A model generated the notes under the pieces. That model saw nothing but the letters and a program-made list of their open reading frames with translations, did no database searches and was not told the origin of the DNA. Made by a program: the position numbers and the translations under genes. A stretch of DNA of 64,000 nt from Macrolepiota albuminosa (Eukaryota > Basidiomycota > Agaricomycetes > Agaricales > Agaricaceae), in assembly GCA_027475525.1 (NCBI GenBank), contig JAMWFC010000100.1, positions 124,001-188,000 of the forward strand, given 5' to 3'. Positions 12,150-23,380 of the stretch are shown piece after piece (the stretch's first letter is position 1; every line of letters begins with the position of its first letter).

Positions 12150-14942
12150 TTACACAATGCCCTTGATCAGCATCGTTTCCAAACGACAAAATTCGGGGAC
12201 GATCGCAGCGTAGGTCATGAAAGCATCCACGTCGGAATCTGCAACTTTCGCCAATCCAATTTGGGCTTCACCATCTGCTGTTGGCAGTGCGACGACCGGT
12301 GTTAGTGGCGTCGGGCTGGTGAGAGCGGTCCCTAAGCCGCCGGTGCTGGTACCGGAGAAAGAGCCGGCGGACAGCATATTAGAGTCTGGAGTCGTAAAGG
12401 CCGTTGAAGGCACAGAAAGTGCAGGACTCGTCAGACTTGCAACCGATTCGGTAGTCGACGTCGTTTGTGTCCTCGCCCTGGAACCAAAGCCCAGTTCTCC
12501 ACCAATCACCCCTGTCCCGAAAGCTCCAAATTGGTTTCCTCCAACAAAACTGCTGCCTCCAAGTCCCGAAGGAACACGTTCTTGTTGCTCACGTTCCCTC
12601 TTCTCCCGCTCCAACTCTTCGTCTTCCTCCTCCTCGACAAACACTGGCGAAAGCCCCAATCCCGACCTGCTCGGTCCCACGCTCAACGTCGTTCCTCCCA
12701 AGCCATACGATGACGAACCAATGGGACCCGCAGTCGTTGTCCCACTTCCGCTATTGCCTGAAACCGCGCCATTGACATTGGTTCGTGGTGCCACACCATT
12801 ACTTGCAACCCATCTCTTGGTCAACACCCGCCTTCCTTCCTCTTCAAAACCAACGAGGCCTACACCCATCCCATCCCGGTCTCTTGCCCATACCCACCGC
12901 GCGACGTACGCCGCACCAAGTGCTGCACGCCCTGGGAACCCGCGAGGAGGTGCGTTACGGTATGGCTCAATTTGTGCGCCATCAACTTGTGAGGCAGGCA
13001 CGAACACTGGGGCATTAAAGATATCCCCAACTACGTTCACAACTGAAGGGAAGTTTGCTGCAGAACCAGTAGCGAGTACACGTGACGGGAGAGGTGCTGG
13101 ATCATATGGGTCAAAGGGGAGACCTAGGCTCGACGTGTTTGTGGTAGAAACTGATTGCGGTGCGGGTGAAGAGGATGCGGTGGGTTTACGCGGTGCACCG
13201 AGGACGCCTGTAGCAGCCATGCGGGCCCATTTGACGCGGAACGCGAGAATTTGGGACTCGATGAGACAACGAGGGTTCGCTCGAAGATCACGAAATTCGG
13301 GAACGCGAACGCCCGTCTCGAAGCGGACGGCAGTGTTCTGGAGGTGGGAGAGTGGATAGATGTCGCTTTGGAGGTAGAAAAAGCTAAAGAGCTTGTCATC
13401 GAGCCTGAGTTTTTATCGTGATAAGTATAGCTAAATGAATACGGATGATTTCACTGACCCTATCGAACCTCCGGGTGGTACAATTGCGACTAGACGATCA
13501 AAGGCACTCCAACTTTTGGTATATTTATCACGAACGTACGCCCGTGGGATGTCCGCGTTTCTGCTTGTGATGACAGCAATGTATTTTCGCTTTTCTCCAG
13601 CATCCTGAGCAGGATGGGGAATGAGGTGATACAGACGGGTTGGGATATAGTGTTGCGCAGGGGTCATGAGGGTGTCCATGGGTCCAAAAGAAAGTACGGC
13701 GTCATTGGCAGAAGGCAATAAAGAGAGATAAGAAGACAAAGAATCCGACGTGAAGGGAGAGACAATGGTATCTACGACATTTAGCGAATTAGTTTGTAGG
13801 GGCAAAGAGAAACGGTCACATACCAGGTTCAAATCCATAGCGTTCCACGAGGTATCTTGAGACGTTTCCCGCGCGCCTTCCACCTCCAGAAACGTCTACA
13901 TCACCGAGCCAACCGCGCACTCTCCTTCCCTCTTCTCGGCTACCACCCACGATATCAAGAACATTCTCATCCCAGAAACCAGAGGAGGCAGGTTGCCCTG
14001 GATTCAGAGCATTGACATTCGCACCATGCACCCACATTCCCGTGGTACATGCCTCTGCTTCGCCCATTCCCATCCACTTGCCTGCGATTAGACTGCTCAT
14101 GAAAGCACTCGCGAGTTGGACGCGACCGGTTCGTGCCCAGACTTCCTGTGGCCAGGTTTCTCGCACGCGCAAAAGTTGTGCAGCGACTAGAGATGCACTA
14201 GCGCAGGTTCCAACACGGCTGGCCATGTGATCTGGCCCACCAAGAAGGGTCTCGATTGTAAGAGCATGTGTGTGTGAGGATGTGTCTGATGCAGTAGGTA
14301 CATTTGGTAGAGAGAACAAATGAGCCGGGAAATGTTTATGGAGAAGAACGCTGGGATCTAGGGAGGAAAATGAAGGGACTGTCGTCGATTTCCACCAAAC
14401 AAGCGCATGCTAGGATAGATCACAAAATCACATTCAAAACTCTAATATACTATCACACGCGGTTTCTCACCTGGGCGGCACCTCCAACGGATTTGATTCT
14501 CGTTAGGTCATGGTTTCGTGATAGTTTTTCGAGGATGAGGTCTATCAGCAGAAATCACGTGAGTACGCTGATCCAAGATCATAATATACAAGATCGAATT
14601 CAGTTGAACGGACAAAAATTTTGGTTCCGTTTCAAACGAGAATGAACAGTCCAATCATATTGACGGACTTACCAAGTCCTTTGATCCACATTTCTATTGG
14701 AGTCGTGTAGGCATCACCTGGATTTGTAAAGATTCCACCATGGGTTCTGTATGTCCTTGAGCATAAGTTATTATTGAAGCAAGAACGAGGACGTACTGGT
14801 ATTCCGGTAGCTCTGTATCAAATTCCACACTTTCCACTCCAACAAGATCAAGACTCTCATCGACAATGGTCGCCCGCAGCTGGTCCGTAGCCAATTCGAA
14901 TCCCAGGAAAAGGGCCTGCCCAGTTTTATGCACGGTCGGCAT
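12150..14942 (-). CDS. XKS1: D-xylulokinase (FGGY family), 814 aa, 6 exons, with long insert
   Basis: Phosphorylates D-xylulose to xylulose 5-phosphate, feeding pentose into the pentose phosphate pathway. Exons on the minus strand: 14797-14942, 14673-14746, 14471-14541, 13824-14409, 13459-13771 and 12150-13404; all GT-AG and phase-exact. I chose ATG at 14942 because the FGGY N-terminal motif (ALFLGFELATDQLRATIVDE) follows within 10 residues; an upstream in-frame ATG at 15062 is possible. Then come GGAAQHALVWW, the fungal xylulokinase blocks AFMSSLIAGKWMGMGEAEAC, GTGMWV-type region, and FFYLQSDIYP with FETGVRVPEFRDLRANPRC. The C-terminal part is unusual: about residues 600-775 are a Gly/Ser/Thr-rich stretch with an acidic EEEEDEELEREKREREQ run, after which the normal last helix (VDAFMTYAAIVPEFCRLE) resumes. 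Family members are usually near 550-620 residues. Confidence 0.9.
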
Positions 14943-15761
14943 TGTTTTGAAGGATGTGGTATCGTCGTCGTAATTTCTGGCGTGAGATGAGACAGGTAGG
15001 AGCGAGACGCGTGGCGATTTGATAATGAACGAACGAACGAAGTGCCAGCGCACGTCGTCCACTGGAAAGATGAATCTCTGCCTGTTCGATTCTCAGGCCA
15101 TTCGCGTCGCACACCCATCACGTCCGTTTACGTAATCGTCCATTTTCGGTGCTTTCTCACGCTCTGCAAATTGAGAGCAGCATCTGACCCAAACTTCACA
15201 TTGACTTCATGCCATTTCCGTCTGGCCCCGTCAACCACGACGCCTCAATTTGACAATCTGGCCTTGTGGTACTGTCATCTGATGAAGTGTTATCTCGGTA
15301 TCAGCCGTCCTGGGGTGATGGAGTGGAGTTATCGATCCTTCGCTGTCTGATATGATATTAGCTACTCCTCGAGGTGAAGTCTATTAACGCATGCCTTGAG
15401 ATGTCGAATAAGAGGAACATTTCTCAACTTGAACATGATATGTCAACGGCCCAGGTCACGATAAGGTTATGAAAGTCATTGATTACCTGCTGGTTCACAT
15501 CTCGACGCGCTCTTAAAAGAAATTAATGGCAATGTTAAAAAAAAACTGTACAAGATATTGGTTATGACTTTACCCTGACCTGGGGTTGAAGGAGCAGCCA
15601 TATTATCTCTGCGTGTTCAAAACAGTTCCATGAATGCTCTCTGACTCGCTGAATGTAGATGAAGATTTTCCCGCAGTCAGGGTCTAGGTGTACGTAGATC
15701 TGTCTAACAGTAGATATAGTCGATTTGAGTCATTTAGCACATCTCTTGAACTCACTGGTTG
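14943..15761. promoter_or_regulatory. Upstream region of the xylulokinase gene
   Basis: About 0.8 kb of non-coding DNA before the transposon-rich block. No specific operator motif can be supported. Base composition becomes AT-rich after about 15380. Confidence 0.4.
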
Positions 15762-16116
15762 CAGAGAATTATATTTCTTGGCAAAACAATGTAAAAACAC
15801 TGTAAAAATAATCCAATTAAATTCACAACTTTATTTGAATATTTCTGGCAAAAACTATAGAAAAAATATCTTAACTGAACTCAAAAGAATTAGAGAACAA
15901 ATTGCCACAGGATGCTTGCTCTGATTCTTAGGTTCAAGAATGATTAATATAGTTCTCTCCAATGCATTTGAGAGAATCAGACCAAAGTACCATTCAAAAC
16001 TTGGTTATAATATTTTTTCTATAGTTTTGACAGAAATATTCAAATAAAATTCTGAAATTAATTGGATTATTTTTACTGTGTTTGTACATTGTTTTGTCAA
16101 AGAATATCATTCACTG
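15762..16116. mobile_element. Fold-back element 1 (MITE-like)
   Basis: Left arm from CAGAGAATTATATTTCTTGG and right arm (reverse complement) CAGTGAATGATATTCTTTG continue as about 100 bases of imperfect inverted repeat; both arms include AAAATAATCCAATTAA and TTTATTTGAATATTTCTG. The central 150 bases are non-coding. No clear target duplication. Confidence 0.65.
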
Positions 16117-16122
16117 AACCTA

Positions 16123-16329
16123 CACTTCAGGGCATGCCAGAGATTTCTGAAGAAACAGCTATTAAAAACAGGTCATGTAATTTTTAATAAGTGTTTCTGC
16201 AGAAACTTTTATAGAAATTTCCTAACAAGGCAATTTTTTTTAGAATTTTCTAGAGAAATACTTGTTAGAAATTATCTGACCTGTTTCTAATTGATTTTTC
16301 TCCAGAAATCTCTGGTATGCCCTGAAGTG
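16123..16329. mobile_element. Fold-back element 2 (MITE-like, CACTT termini)
   Basis: Termini CACTTCAGGGCAT and ATGCCCTGAAGTG are inverted repeats of about 26 bases with one mismatch. Inner arms (AAACAGGTCA...TGACCTGTTT) also pair. Flanks are CTA and CCA, a possible imperfect 3-base target duplication. Confidence 0.65.
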
Positions 16330-16349
16330 CCAGTGACTTAATCAAGATT

Positions 16350-16553
16350 CACTGCTAGCACTGAAAGATATTTCTATTGGAAAAAGTGTAAAAAAACATG
16401 TTATACCATTTCTAAAGTGCCAATTTCAAATAGAAAAAGGCAATTTGCTTTGTTTAAAGACTTTTTCTTTTAAAAATTGGCACATGAAAAATAGTATAAC
16501 ATGTTTTTTTTTATACTTTTTTCCAATGAAAACATCTTTCAGTGCCAGCAGTG
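16350..16553. mobile_element. CACTA-type MITE with ATT target duplication
   Basis: The 204-base element begins CACTGCTAGCACTGAAAGAT and ends with the inverse (CTTTCAGTGCCAGCAGTG). The arms pair over about 60 bases at each end and again further in (CATGTTATA). It is flanked on both sides by ATT (16347-16349 and 16554-16556). CACTR termini plus a 3-base duplication are the hallmark of the CACTA/EnSpm superfamily. It has no coding capacity. Confidence 0.8.
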
Positions 16554-17752
16554 ATTGACATACTTTTATGGGTCAATATAGAACTGGTTTGTAGAACCTT
16601 TGACAATGTAGTACAATCATGATGTATTCTGAGGGCTTGTTATAGCCTTGAGGAAGAAATGCAGGTCTTTTATAATGCCCTGCAATAGAGACTAGCACTG
16701 GATACAATAATGAAGGAGTTTGTCTCCAAAGTTAAGGCTGTGGGAGCTACAGCCTACTACTTGGAACACAGCTCATCAATAGTGTAGAATGGACAGTGAA
16801 TTCCACAGTCACTCTAAGATAATGGAGACAGACCTGTAGAATGTAAGGTATTTAGTAAGAAGGAAAGTGAAACTAATTAAACGATTTTGCCCTCAGTCAT
16901 TTCTAAGATCATTGCAGAAAACTGAGGATGGCATTTGTGTATCTCTAGTTTATCCAGGCATCAATAATCAAGGGTTAATGATAAAAATTAACAAATACCA
17001 ATTGTTTCCCTATATTAGAAGAGGTTATAAGAGATATAAAAAAAATATAAAAATTCAATTTTCTTTCAGCTTTCTGTGCTAATATTTAAGAAAGGTCTAC
17101 TATTTTTAGAACCAAAATCTCATGTCTAATTAATCAATCACAGCATAATGTATATGCTTTAGAGTAAACATTCAATTTACTTGATAACTAAAGTTCAAAT
17201 ATCAAAAGTTGATTCAAACTTGAGAATATCACATGCTTTAAGTACTTGTAAAATCATAAGACCATACAATAACTGTGGTGTAGCAGCAACATCCTCAAGT
17301 CTAAACCTCTTGAGTGGCCTCATGCTGATAAATACTGCAGCAAGAGGCTATGGATTTGAACTGTGTTCTCCATCTACCCCAATCACTACCATAGGAGTAT
17401 TATGGATCAAAAAATTTATGAGTCCTATACTATCTCTTAGACAAAAATCCAAAATTTATGCATAAATGCATTCCTGCTCCTTGGTAACATGAGAATCTGA
17501 TTCTTTTACAAAAGTGGGTCACACTGCAATATCTCAGCCCATAAAGGTTGTCCATTGAGAATTGTCTATAGTGTCCACAGTAATACTACTAAAAAAATTG
17601 TGTGATTATATTGTAATGATTTTTTTCCACAATGAGAGACATAGTCTTGTCTTGAGCAATAAAATGACATTTTTAGCTTAGGTGTTTGAATTACAATATT
17701 TTTTGCTTGGCAATATTCAATGCATACTTGCATGTCTTTATCAACTTGCTGG
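16554..17752. other. AT-rich interval, nothing recognised
   Basis: 1.2 kb of AT-rich, CpG-poor DNA between the MITE cluster and element B. Open frames are short and carry no motif I recognise. Confidence 0.5.
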
Positions 17753-17854
17753 TGATAGGACCCTATACAGGCTAGGCATCAGTTCTGGACACCTTGCTGT
17801 GCTTCTTCCAAACTTGGCACACATGATTTATTTATTTTAGGCCTTATCTGATGG
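17753..17854 (+). repeat. 5' LTR of element B, first piece
   Basis: Matches the first 100 bases of the 3' LTR at 54090 (TGATA...GGCTAGGCA, then CTTGGCACACATGATTTAT). It is cut by element A after GATGG. Confidence 0.85.
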
Positions 17855-18089
17855 TGTAACAGAGTTACAGTTTTAAGTGAGCTTAGTGTTCACACTACAC
17901 TGAATCAGACCAGACTGGTCTATTGGCAATGTAGTATACAACAAAAAATAAGCTGATTAATAAGCAGCAGATACCTATGTATTTATAATTATGTAAATAA
18001 TATTATATTATAGTAAATAGAATATAATATTTTAATACTAAACTAAGTAAAAGCTATATAGCCAATGCCACATAGCGAACTATGCTACA
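17855..18089 (-). repeat. 3' LTR of element A
   Basis: 235 bases, matching the copy at 44014-44203 apart from scattered transitions and about 45 extra AT-rich bases near 17990-18045. Confidence 0.85.
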
Positions 18090-18134
18090 CACTCCCCAAT
18101 CAGACCAAACTATAGTCTCAAAGCACCACAACAG

Positions 18135-20402
18135 TCAGGCCATCGGTAAGTTAGGGACGGGGGCAATTGGGAAGTCCCTGGGCTTCCAGAATGGATTGGC
18201 AGTCACATCATCCATATCATAGCCAAGGAGTTCATCCTCAGGTGTGGGCTCATGCGAAGTGCTCAATGGCCCTGCTATGGACAGGGCATTGTCATAGTCC
18301 TGTAGAGGAGACAAGGTAAGAGTGGGGTCAAAGGTCAGCCCCAGAGTAGGTGGTTTGGAATCAGAAAGATTCTCATTGTTGGACAGGTACTGGTGCGTCC
18401 AGAGCTTGTGGGCATGAATATCTTGCCTGATGAGGAGATACATTCCCTTTGTAGATGCATCATCAAAAGCACAATGACTCTTCTGCTACTGAAGCATTAG
18501 GCATTGGCAATTGCCAATGGTAGCCTCACACCACCTATCCTACTGAGCAAGGGACTGAGGTGTCCCGTAATGGTTGAGGCATTGCAGCCTCTCATTGTTG
18601 ATGGCAGCCGCCTCATTGTAGAGCCAGTTGTTGCCAAAGAATATGTGGGCCAAGTAGGTGACCCCAGAGGTATAGGCATGGTCAACCCAGCTGACTGAAA
18701 TTTGATTGTAAAGAAGGACATGTAACATATCCAAAGTGGTGAAAATGGAAGCTGATGCCTCCGGGATGTCCACAGCCCAAGCCTCAAAATTAAGGTTGTC
18801 GGTGTGGAGGGGCACAAAGGATTGTCCCATAGCTACCTTGTATTCAGCAATGGCCTCTTTGTAGAGGCCTGGCCATGCAAACATATAAGCCAGGTACTTG
18901 TGCACCGTGGTCTTGGAGGGGCCACTAGTGCTGATAGCACATATAAGCACAAATCCAAAGAGGCTGCGCCAATAAATGTGCATGGCACAGTCCATGGCCA
19001 GATTGGTTCACATGATTGGGCATTCCAGGGCATTCATAGAGAAGGGCATATGAGCCTAGGTAGTCCAAAGCAAAAGGTTGCTTTGGATCAGGGGGAGTCA
19101 GGCTGACAAAGACAAGCCTCCCACTTTTCTTGTGGCAATAAATCTGCAAAGGAGCAATCATTTGCAGGACTTTTTCCCACTCTTTAGAACTCATAAAGGG
19201 TACCGCAATAGTCTGGTACGGGGCCTTGTTGAGTAGTTGAGACATTACTCTGTCTTAGGCAGTAGAGTGGCAGTTCAGAGTCACCTATTTAAATTTGTTG
19301 AGCAAGAGATAGCCCAACTGATGCTGATGGATTGGCGTAAACTGTTGTTCACCAGTAAATAGAGCCTGCAGAGCTCTCAGGGGCTGTGGGGGAACCCATG
19401 AGGTGCAACTTGGTACACCTTACTGTTGTGGGGCGTATGTGTGGCATTGCCCTCCTTGTCAGCCTCGAAGGCCCTGGCTGCGTGGGCTTCTTGCCCTACA
19501 AAGATAGTGTTGGTCACTGGAGACTAGTAAAATTGGAGAGACAACCCTGTGCTGAAGAATGAATGCTGGCGCTCAACAGTGTGATCACAATAGATTACAA
19601 CACCAAGCGCATCAGGAATGCGTCTGGTCTCATCTTCAAGGAGAGCAGCTCCCCATTTGGTGCTATCTTGCACCCAACAGTCCATCTTGGCCTGTCAATT
19701 ACTGTTGCACCTCTTGCATGCCATATGTTGTGCTGCAGTCTTGTGTAGCACAGGGGATTCTATACAAGCCTCTTCAGGCTCCTCATCCTCTTGCATGCCA
19801 TATGTTGTGCTGCAGTCTTGTGTAGCACAGGGGATTCTATACAAGCCTCTTCAGGCTCCTCATACCATTTGTCATCAGAAAGTGGGGATGGCAGCCTCTC
19901 TAGCACAGATTTCTCTATATGTAGATCCATTGCCCACACATACCAAGAGTATTGGGCTAGAGGGCCCTCTACCAATACTGTGGGTAAGAAGGGGATGTTA
20001 GCCCCTGTGTAGTCTGCCACTTATGAGCAGCCAATAGGGCAAGGAGATTTGTTTTGCGCTGAGCATGTGTATGATCTATGTCGTCTATCATCTGGCTAAT
20101 GAGGACAATAGCCTCCACATTTAAGAGAAATAATGAGTCTGTGGGTACGCTGTACCTGTTGTTCCCCAGGCATTGGAGGAGAGTAGCCAGGACTAAGTCC
20201 TGGTTGAGACTGGGCTCAACAGCCCATGCTTTTCCTTTGTTGTGTCGAGGGTGTGACTTTTCTTCCAAGCTGGGCTCAGGTTGGTGCAGCATTTCCAGCC
20301 ATTGTAACAAGGAGAGCCTGGCCAGGCTCTCCATCAGTGCATTGGCCAGAGATATGCTGCTTTGTTCTGCAGTGAGAGCTTCTACGCTCTCAATGGCCAC
20401 AG
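18135..20402 (-). pseudogene. Element A ORF3, downstream part (unknown protein, decayed)
   Basis: Broken minus-strand frames at 20400-19969, 19245-18925, 18995-18540 and 18443-18135 align block by block with ORF3 of element C. The clearest blocks are MHIYWRSLFGFVLICA (C: MHWRTLFGFILC.ALCA), AWPGLYKEAIAEY (C: ARPGLYREAIASY), SVSWVDHAYTSGVTYLA (C: PVNWVDHAYTYGVVFLE) and NERLQCLNHYGTPQS (C: DKRMERLNEYGTPPA). I do not recognise the family. The position, sense orientation and 3' of integrase, is where env-like genes sit in some retroelements, but nothing here looks like an envelope protein. Stops and shifts make it non-functional. Confidence 0.6.
19710..19863. repeat. Exact 77-base tandem duplication (probable assembly artefact)
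   Basis: Bases 19710-19786 are repeated without change at 19787-19863 (start CCTCTTGCATGCCATATG); the match is 77 long and no longer. It belongs to a set of period-77 duplications in the window. Confidence 0.85.
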
Positions 20403-21434
20403 TGATAGGCTTCTACTCAGGCTGAGCGCATCAAGGGACATTACAGGTTGACTGGCACTTGACATACTGGAGATTTTAGCGACCGGCTTGGATACAGAAT
20501 AACCTTTAGCCCCTGGCACTCTACTGCAGTACTTACTCAGTCAACTTCATCACCAATCATTGGCCCTTTAGCACACCCTATCCAGCCACTTCAAGAAATT
20601 AAGAGGCTTAGAACTCATAGCGCTAGCACAATGGTGGAAGTTGACTCTGACCAAACCCCAATCAATATCAAAAGAGGTTAACTGTTGGTGCTGTCAATCA
20701 CTGAGGCACCTCAATCAGAAGTCTAAAAGAATCAATGATGATGAGAGAGGATACAGGCAAACCTGACATTCAAATCCATCAGAAGAGGGAACAATGTTTA
20801 GTGCTGGGATTAGTGCTCACAGTGTCTGTCAAGAATTTTCTGACCATACTCTGGAAGGGCCTGACCAATTGGATTGCATCAAAAAGTGAGCAAACTCATA
20901 TAATTTCTAAGTGGTTTTAGAGTTGCCATTGGTTGTCATTACCCATGTGCTACAAGATGCTGTTGACAGGTGGCCATTAGCTACAATCACAAGGAGAGGT
21001 GCTAGAAGGTAGCACTGCAAATGGACATACCTAAAATAGAAAGTAGCGCACAGTATATAAAATAGCTACTTAACATGTATATAATAACAAATCGGAAGCA
21101 CACAGTTACACTTAACGTTCAAATCATGCTAGCACTACTTAACTCTGTCACTACATTGGATGCTAGCTTTGTCTATCTTGCCTTCATTGTCTATGGTGCC
21201 ACCTACAGGCACACTATGCTGCACTATTTGTTTTCTTTATATCTTTGCTTCAACTTTGATGCTTACCATTTGCTAAGTAGTATCCGAGGCGCTAGCGTTT
21301 AGCGCATCATCCTATCACCTCTGCTTGAGCACACCAGGACCCTGTCAGGACTCCTCATAACCTTGCATGCCAGGTGCTGGAGATGGTGTATACTGTGTAT
21401 GTGTCCAGCGCACCCAACCACAGTTGGCATCATC
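20403..21434 (+). repeat. Solo-LTR-like repeat R1 inside element A
   Basis: About 1.03 kb, TGATAGGCTTCTACTC at the left and CATCATC(A) at the right. It is a diverged copy of R2 and carries a promoter-like TATATAAA at 21054-21061 in plus orientation. The flanks do not match, so the insertion site may have been altered afterwards. Confidence 0.7.
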
Positions 21435-21435
21435 A

Positions 21436-22080
21436 GTGGGGGCCTGCACAAGGGATGCTTGGCATCCCTCTAGGGTGTTGGCTGGTACTGTGGTCGACAG
21501 GGAAGCCGACTTGCCTCCCTTGGTGAATGCCTCATATGAGGCATCATACTGGGGCATCCCACCCCAAGCTCCTATCCAAGCCGGAGGGTTCAGCATCATT
21601 ATGGGCGCACCACCCATGTCAGGGTAGTACACCAGGACGGTATACTGGGGCAAAGGATATGCCTCTATTGCTCCCTCCACCAGTATGGGGGCAAGCTGCC
21701 TCTATCCTGGCACTACTTGGGGGCTGAATAGCCTCCTGTACTGCTGTTGCTGGGATTGACCCTCAGCATGATGTGGCGCATAAGTGCCTGCTACTGGTTG
21801 TTGAGGCTGATAGCTGCCTATAGATGCATTTTGGGGCATAAAGTTGCCCTGCATGAGTTGGTGTGGCTGATAGCCACTGATCACTAGCTGCTGTGGCAGG
21901 TAGCCCACCACTAGTTGTTACTGCTGCTGTGGGAAGCCCACAGCCTGTTGCGATTGTCCCCACTGAGGCACATTTTGAGTCAGTGGGGGAGCCATCTGCC
22001 CCCCTCTTCAGCTGATGGTAAGACCAATGGCAACAACTCCAACTGCCGCTGCTGATGCTCACTGAGGTCTATGGGCATGC
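21436..22080 (-). pseudogene. Element A ORF3, upstream Gln/Pro-rich part
   Basis: On the minus strand a T-rich tract (CTTTCTTTCCTCA) precedes an ATG at about 22080, and Gln/Pro/Tyr-rich text follows in overlapping frames (GYQPHQLM, GSYQPQQPVAG, PLPQYTVLVYYPDMGGAP). Element C has the same arrangement, a T-rich tract ending CTTTCCTCAG and then a Gln/Pro/Tyr-rich N-terminal region at 34728. Frameshifts and stops are numerous. R1 separates this part from the rest of ORF3. Confidence 0.5.
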
Positions 22081-22219
22081 TGTCCATGGTTGAGGAAAGA
22101 AAGGGAAAAAAGAAATTTTGAATTTTAGACATGTCTCAGCCACAGTTGCTGACCAACTCAGCTAAGCCGCAATTGGCACTGCCAATCAAATTAAGCACTG
22201 GTGCACTTACCTAACTGAT

Positions 22220-22337
22220 GTGGATGCTTAACGCCCTTCAACTCCAAATAGTGGTCAAGTGCCACTAGCTTGGAGCAATGGGAGTATGGCTCCTATATTG
22301 TGTTTCTAAGGGACCATTGTACCTCAAACTCAAGCAT
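22220..22337 (-). pseudogene. Element A chromodomain, C-terminal half
   Basis: Minus-strand text EVQWSLRNTI.EP...LVALDHYLELKGVKHPHQL continues the chromodomain that R2 cut at 23380; it matches NCKDLAAMDRYLELQGMKHP in element C. This shows that R2 is an insertion into A. Confidence 0.7.
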
Positions 22338-23379
22338 TGATAGGCTTCTACTCGGACTGAGTGCATCAAGGGACATTAGAGGTTGACCAACGCTTGACAC
22401 ACTGGAGACTCTAGCGACCAGCCTTGGATACAGAGCAGCCCTAGCGCTGGCACTCTAGGGCAAGACTTATCCATTCATCTTAATCACCAGTATCAGCCCC
22501 TCAGCACACTCCACTCATTTACTCTGAAGACCAAGGAGGCTCAGAACTCAGAGCGCTAGCACAATGGTGGGAAGTTGACTCTGACCAAACCCCGATCAAT
22601 ACCAAAAGGAGTTAGCAATTGGCACTGTCAATTACCGAGGCACTTCAATCAGAAGTCTAAAGGAATCAATGATGACGAGGCAGGATACATGCAGACCCGA
22701 CATTCAAATCTATCAAAAGATGGTACAATGTTTAGTGCTGGGATTAGCGCTCATGGCATCTGTTGAGGATTCTCTGACCATACCCCGAAATGGCATGGCC
22801 AATTAAATTACATCAAAAGTGAGCAAACTTGTACCATTTCTAAGTAGTTTTAGAGTCACCGTTGGTCGCCGTCACCCATGTGCTGCAGGTCGCCGTTGAC
22901 AGGTGGCCGTTAGCTACAACCACAAGGAGAGGCGCTAATTGGTAGCGCCATCGATGGATTTATTTTGGAAATACCATAGCGCATAGTATAAAAACTAGCT
23001 ACTTGCCATGTATATAGGAACAAATTATAACCTCTTGAGCACCCAGTTACACTTAGCATTCAAATTGCGCTAGCCTTGCCTGACTTTGTCAATAAGTTTG
23101 GCGCTAGCTTCATCTATCTCGTCTTTGTCATTTACAGTGCCACCTACAGGCACACTACGCTGTGCTATTCGTCTTATTCTCTATATCTTCATCTAAACTA
23201 CGATGCTTACCATCTGCTAGGTAGCACCCAAGGCACTATTATCTAGCGCATCACCCAACCACATCTGCTCAAGCACACCGGAACCCTGCTGGGACTCCTC
23301 ACAAATCTATATGCCAGGCACTGGAGATGGCATTATACTGCGTATATGTCTAGTGCACCCAACCATAGCTGGCGTCATC
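22338..23379 (+). repeat. Solo-LTR-like repeat R2 in the chromodomain of element A
   Basis: 1.04 kb copy of R1, TGATAGGCTTCTACTC to GCGTCATC(A), with TATAAAAA at 22987-22994. Flanked by GCAT on both sides (22334-22337 and 23381-23384), a target duplication. The R family shares TGAT...ATCA ends and a 4-base duplication with element B. Confidence 0.75.
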
Positions 23380-23380
23380 A

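Noticed and set aside
12217..13359. 380-codon open frame on the plus strand
   Set aside because: Antisense shadow of the last xylulokinase exon; low-complexity Ser/Pro composition follows from the opposite strand, and the FGGY motifs are on the minus strand.
20403..23379. One complete LTR retrotransposon with 1-kb LTRs and a 0.9-kb interior
   Set aside because: The interior carries element A's chromodomain tail and ORF3 start, so the two repeats are separate insertions.
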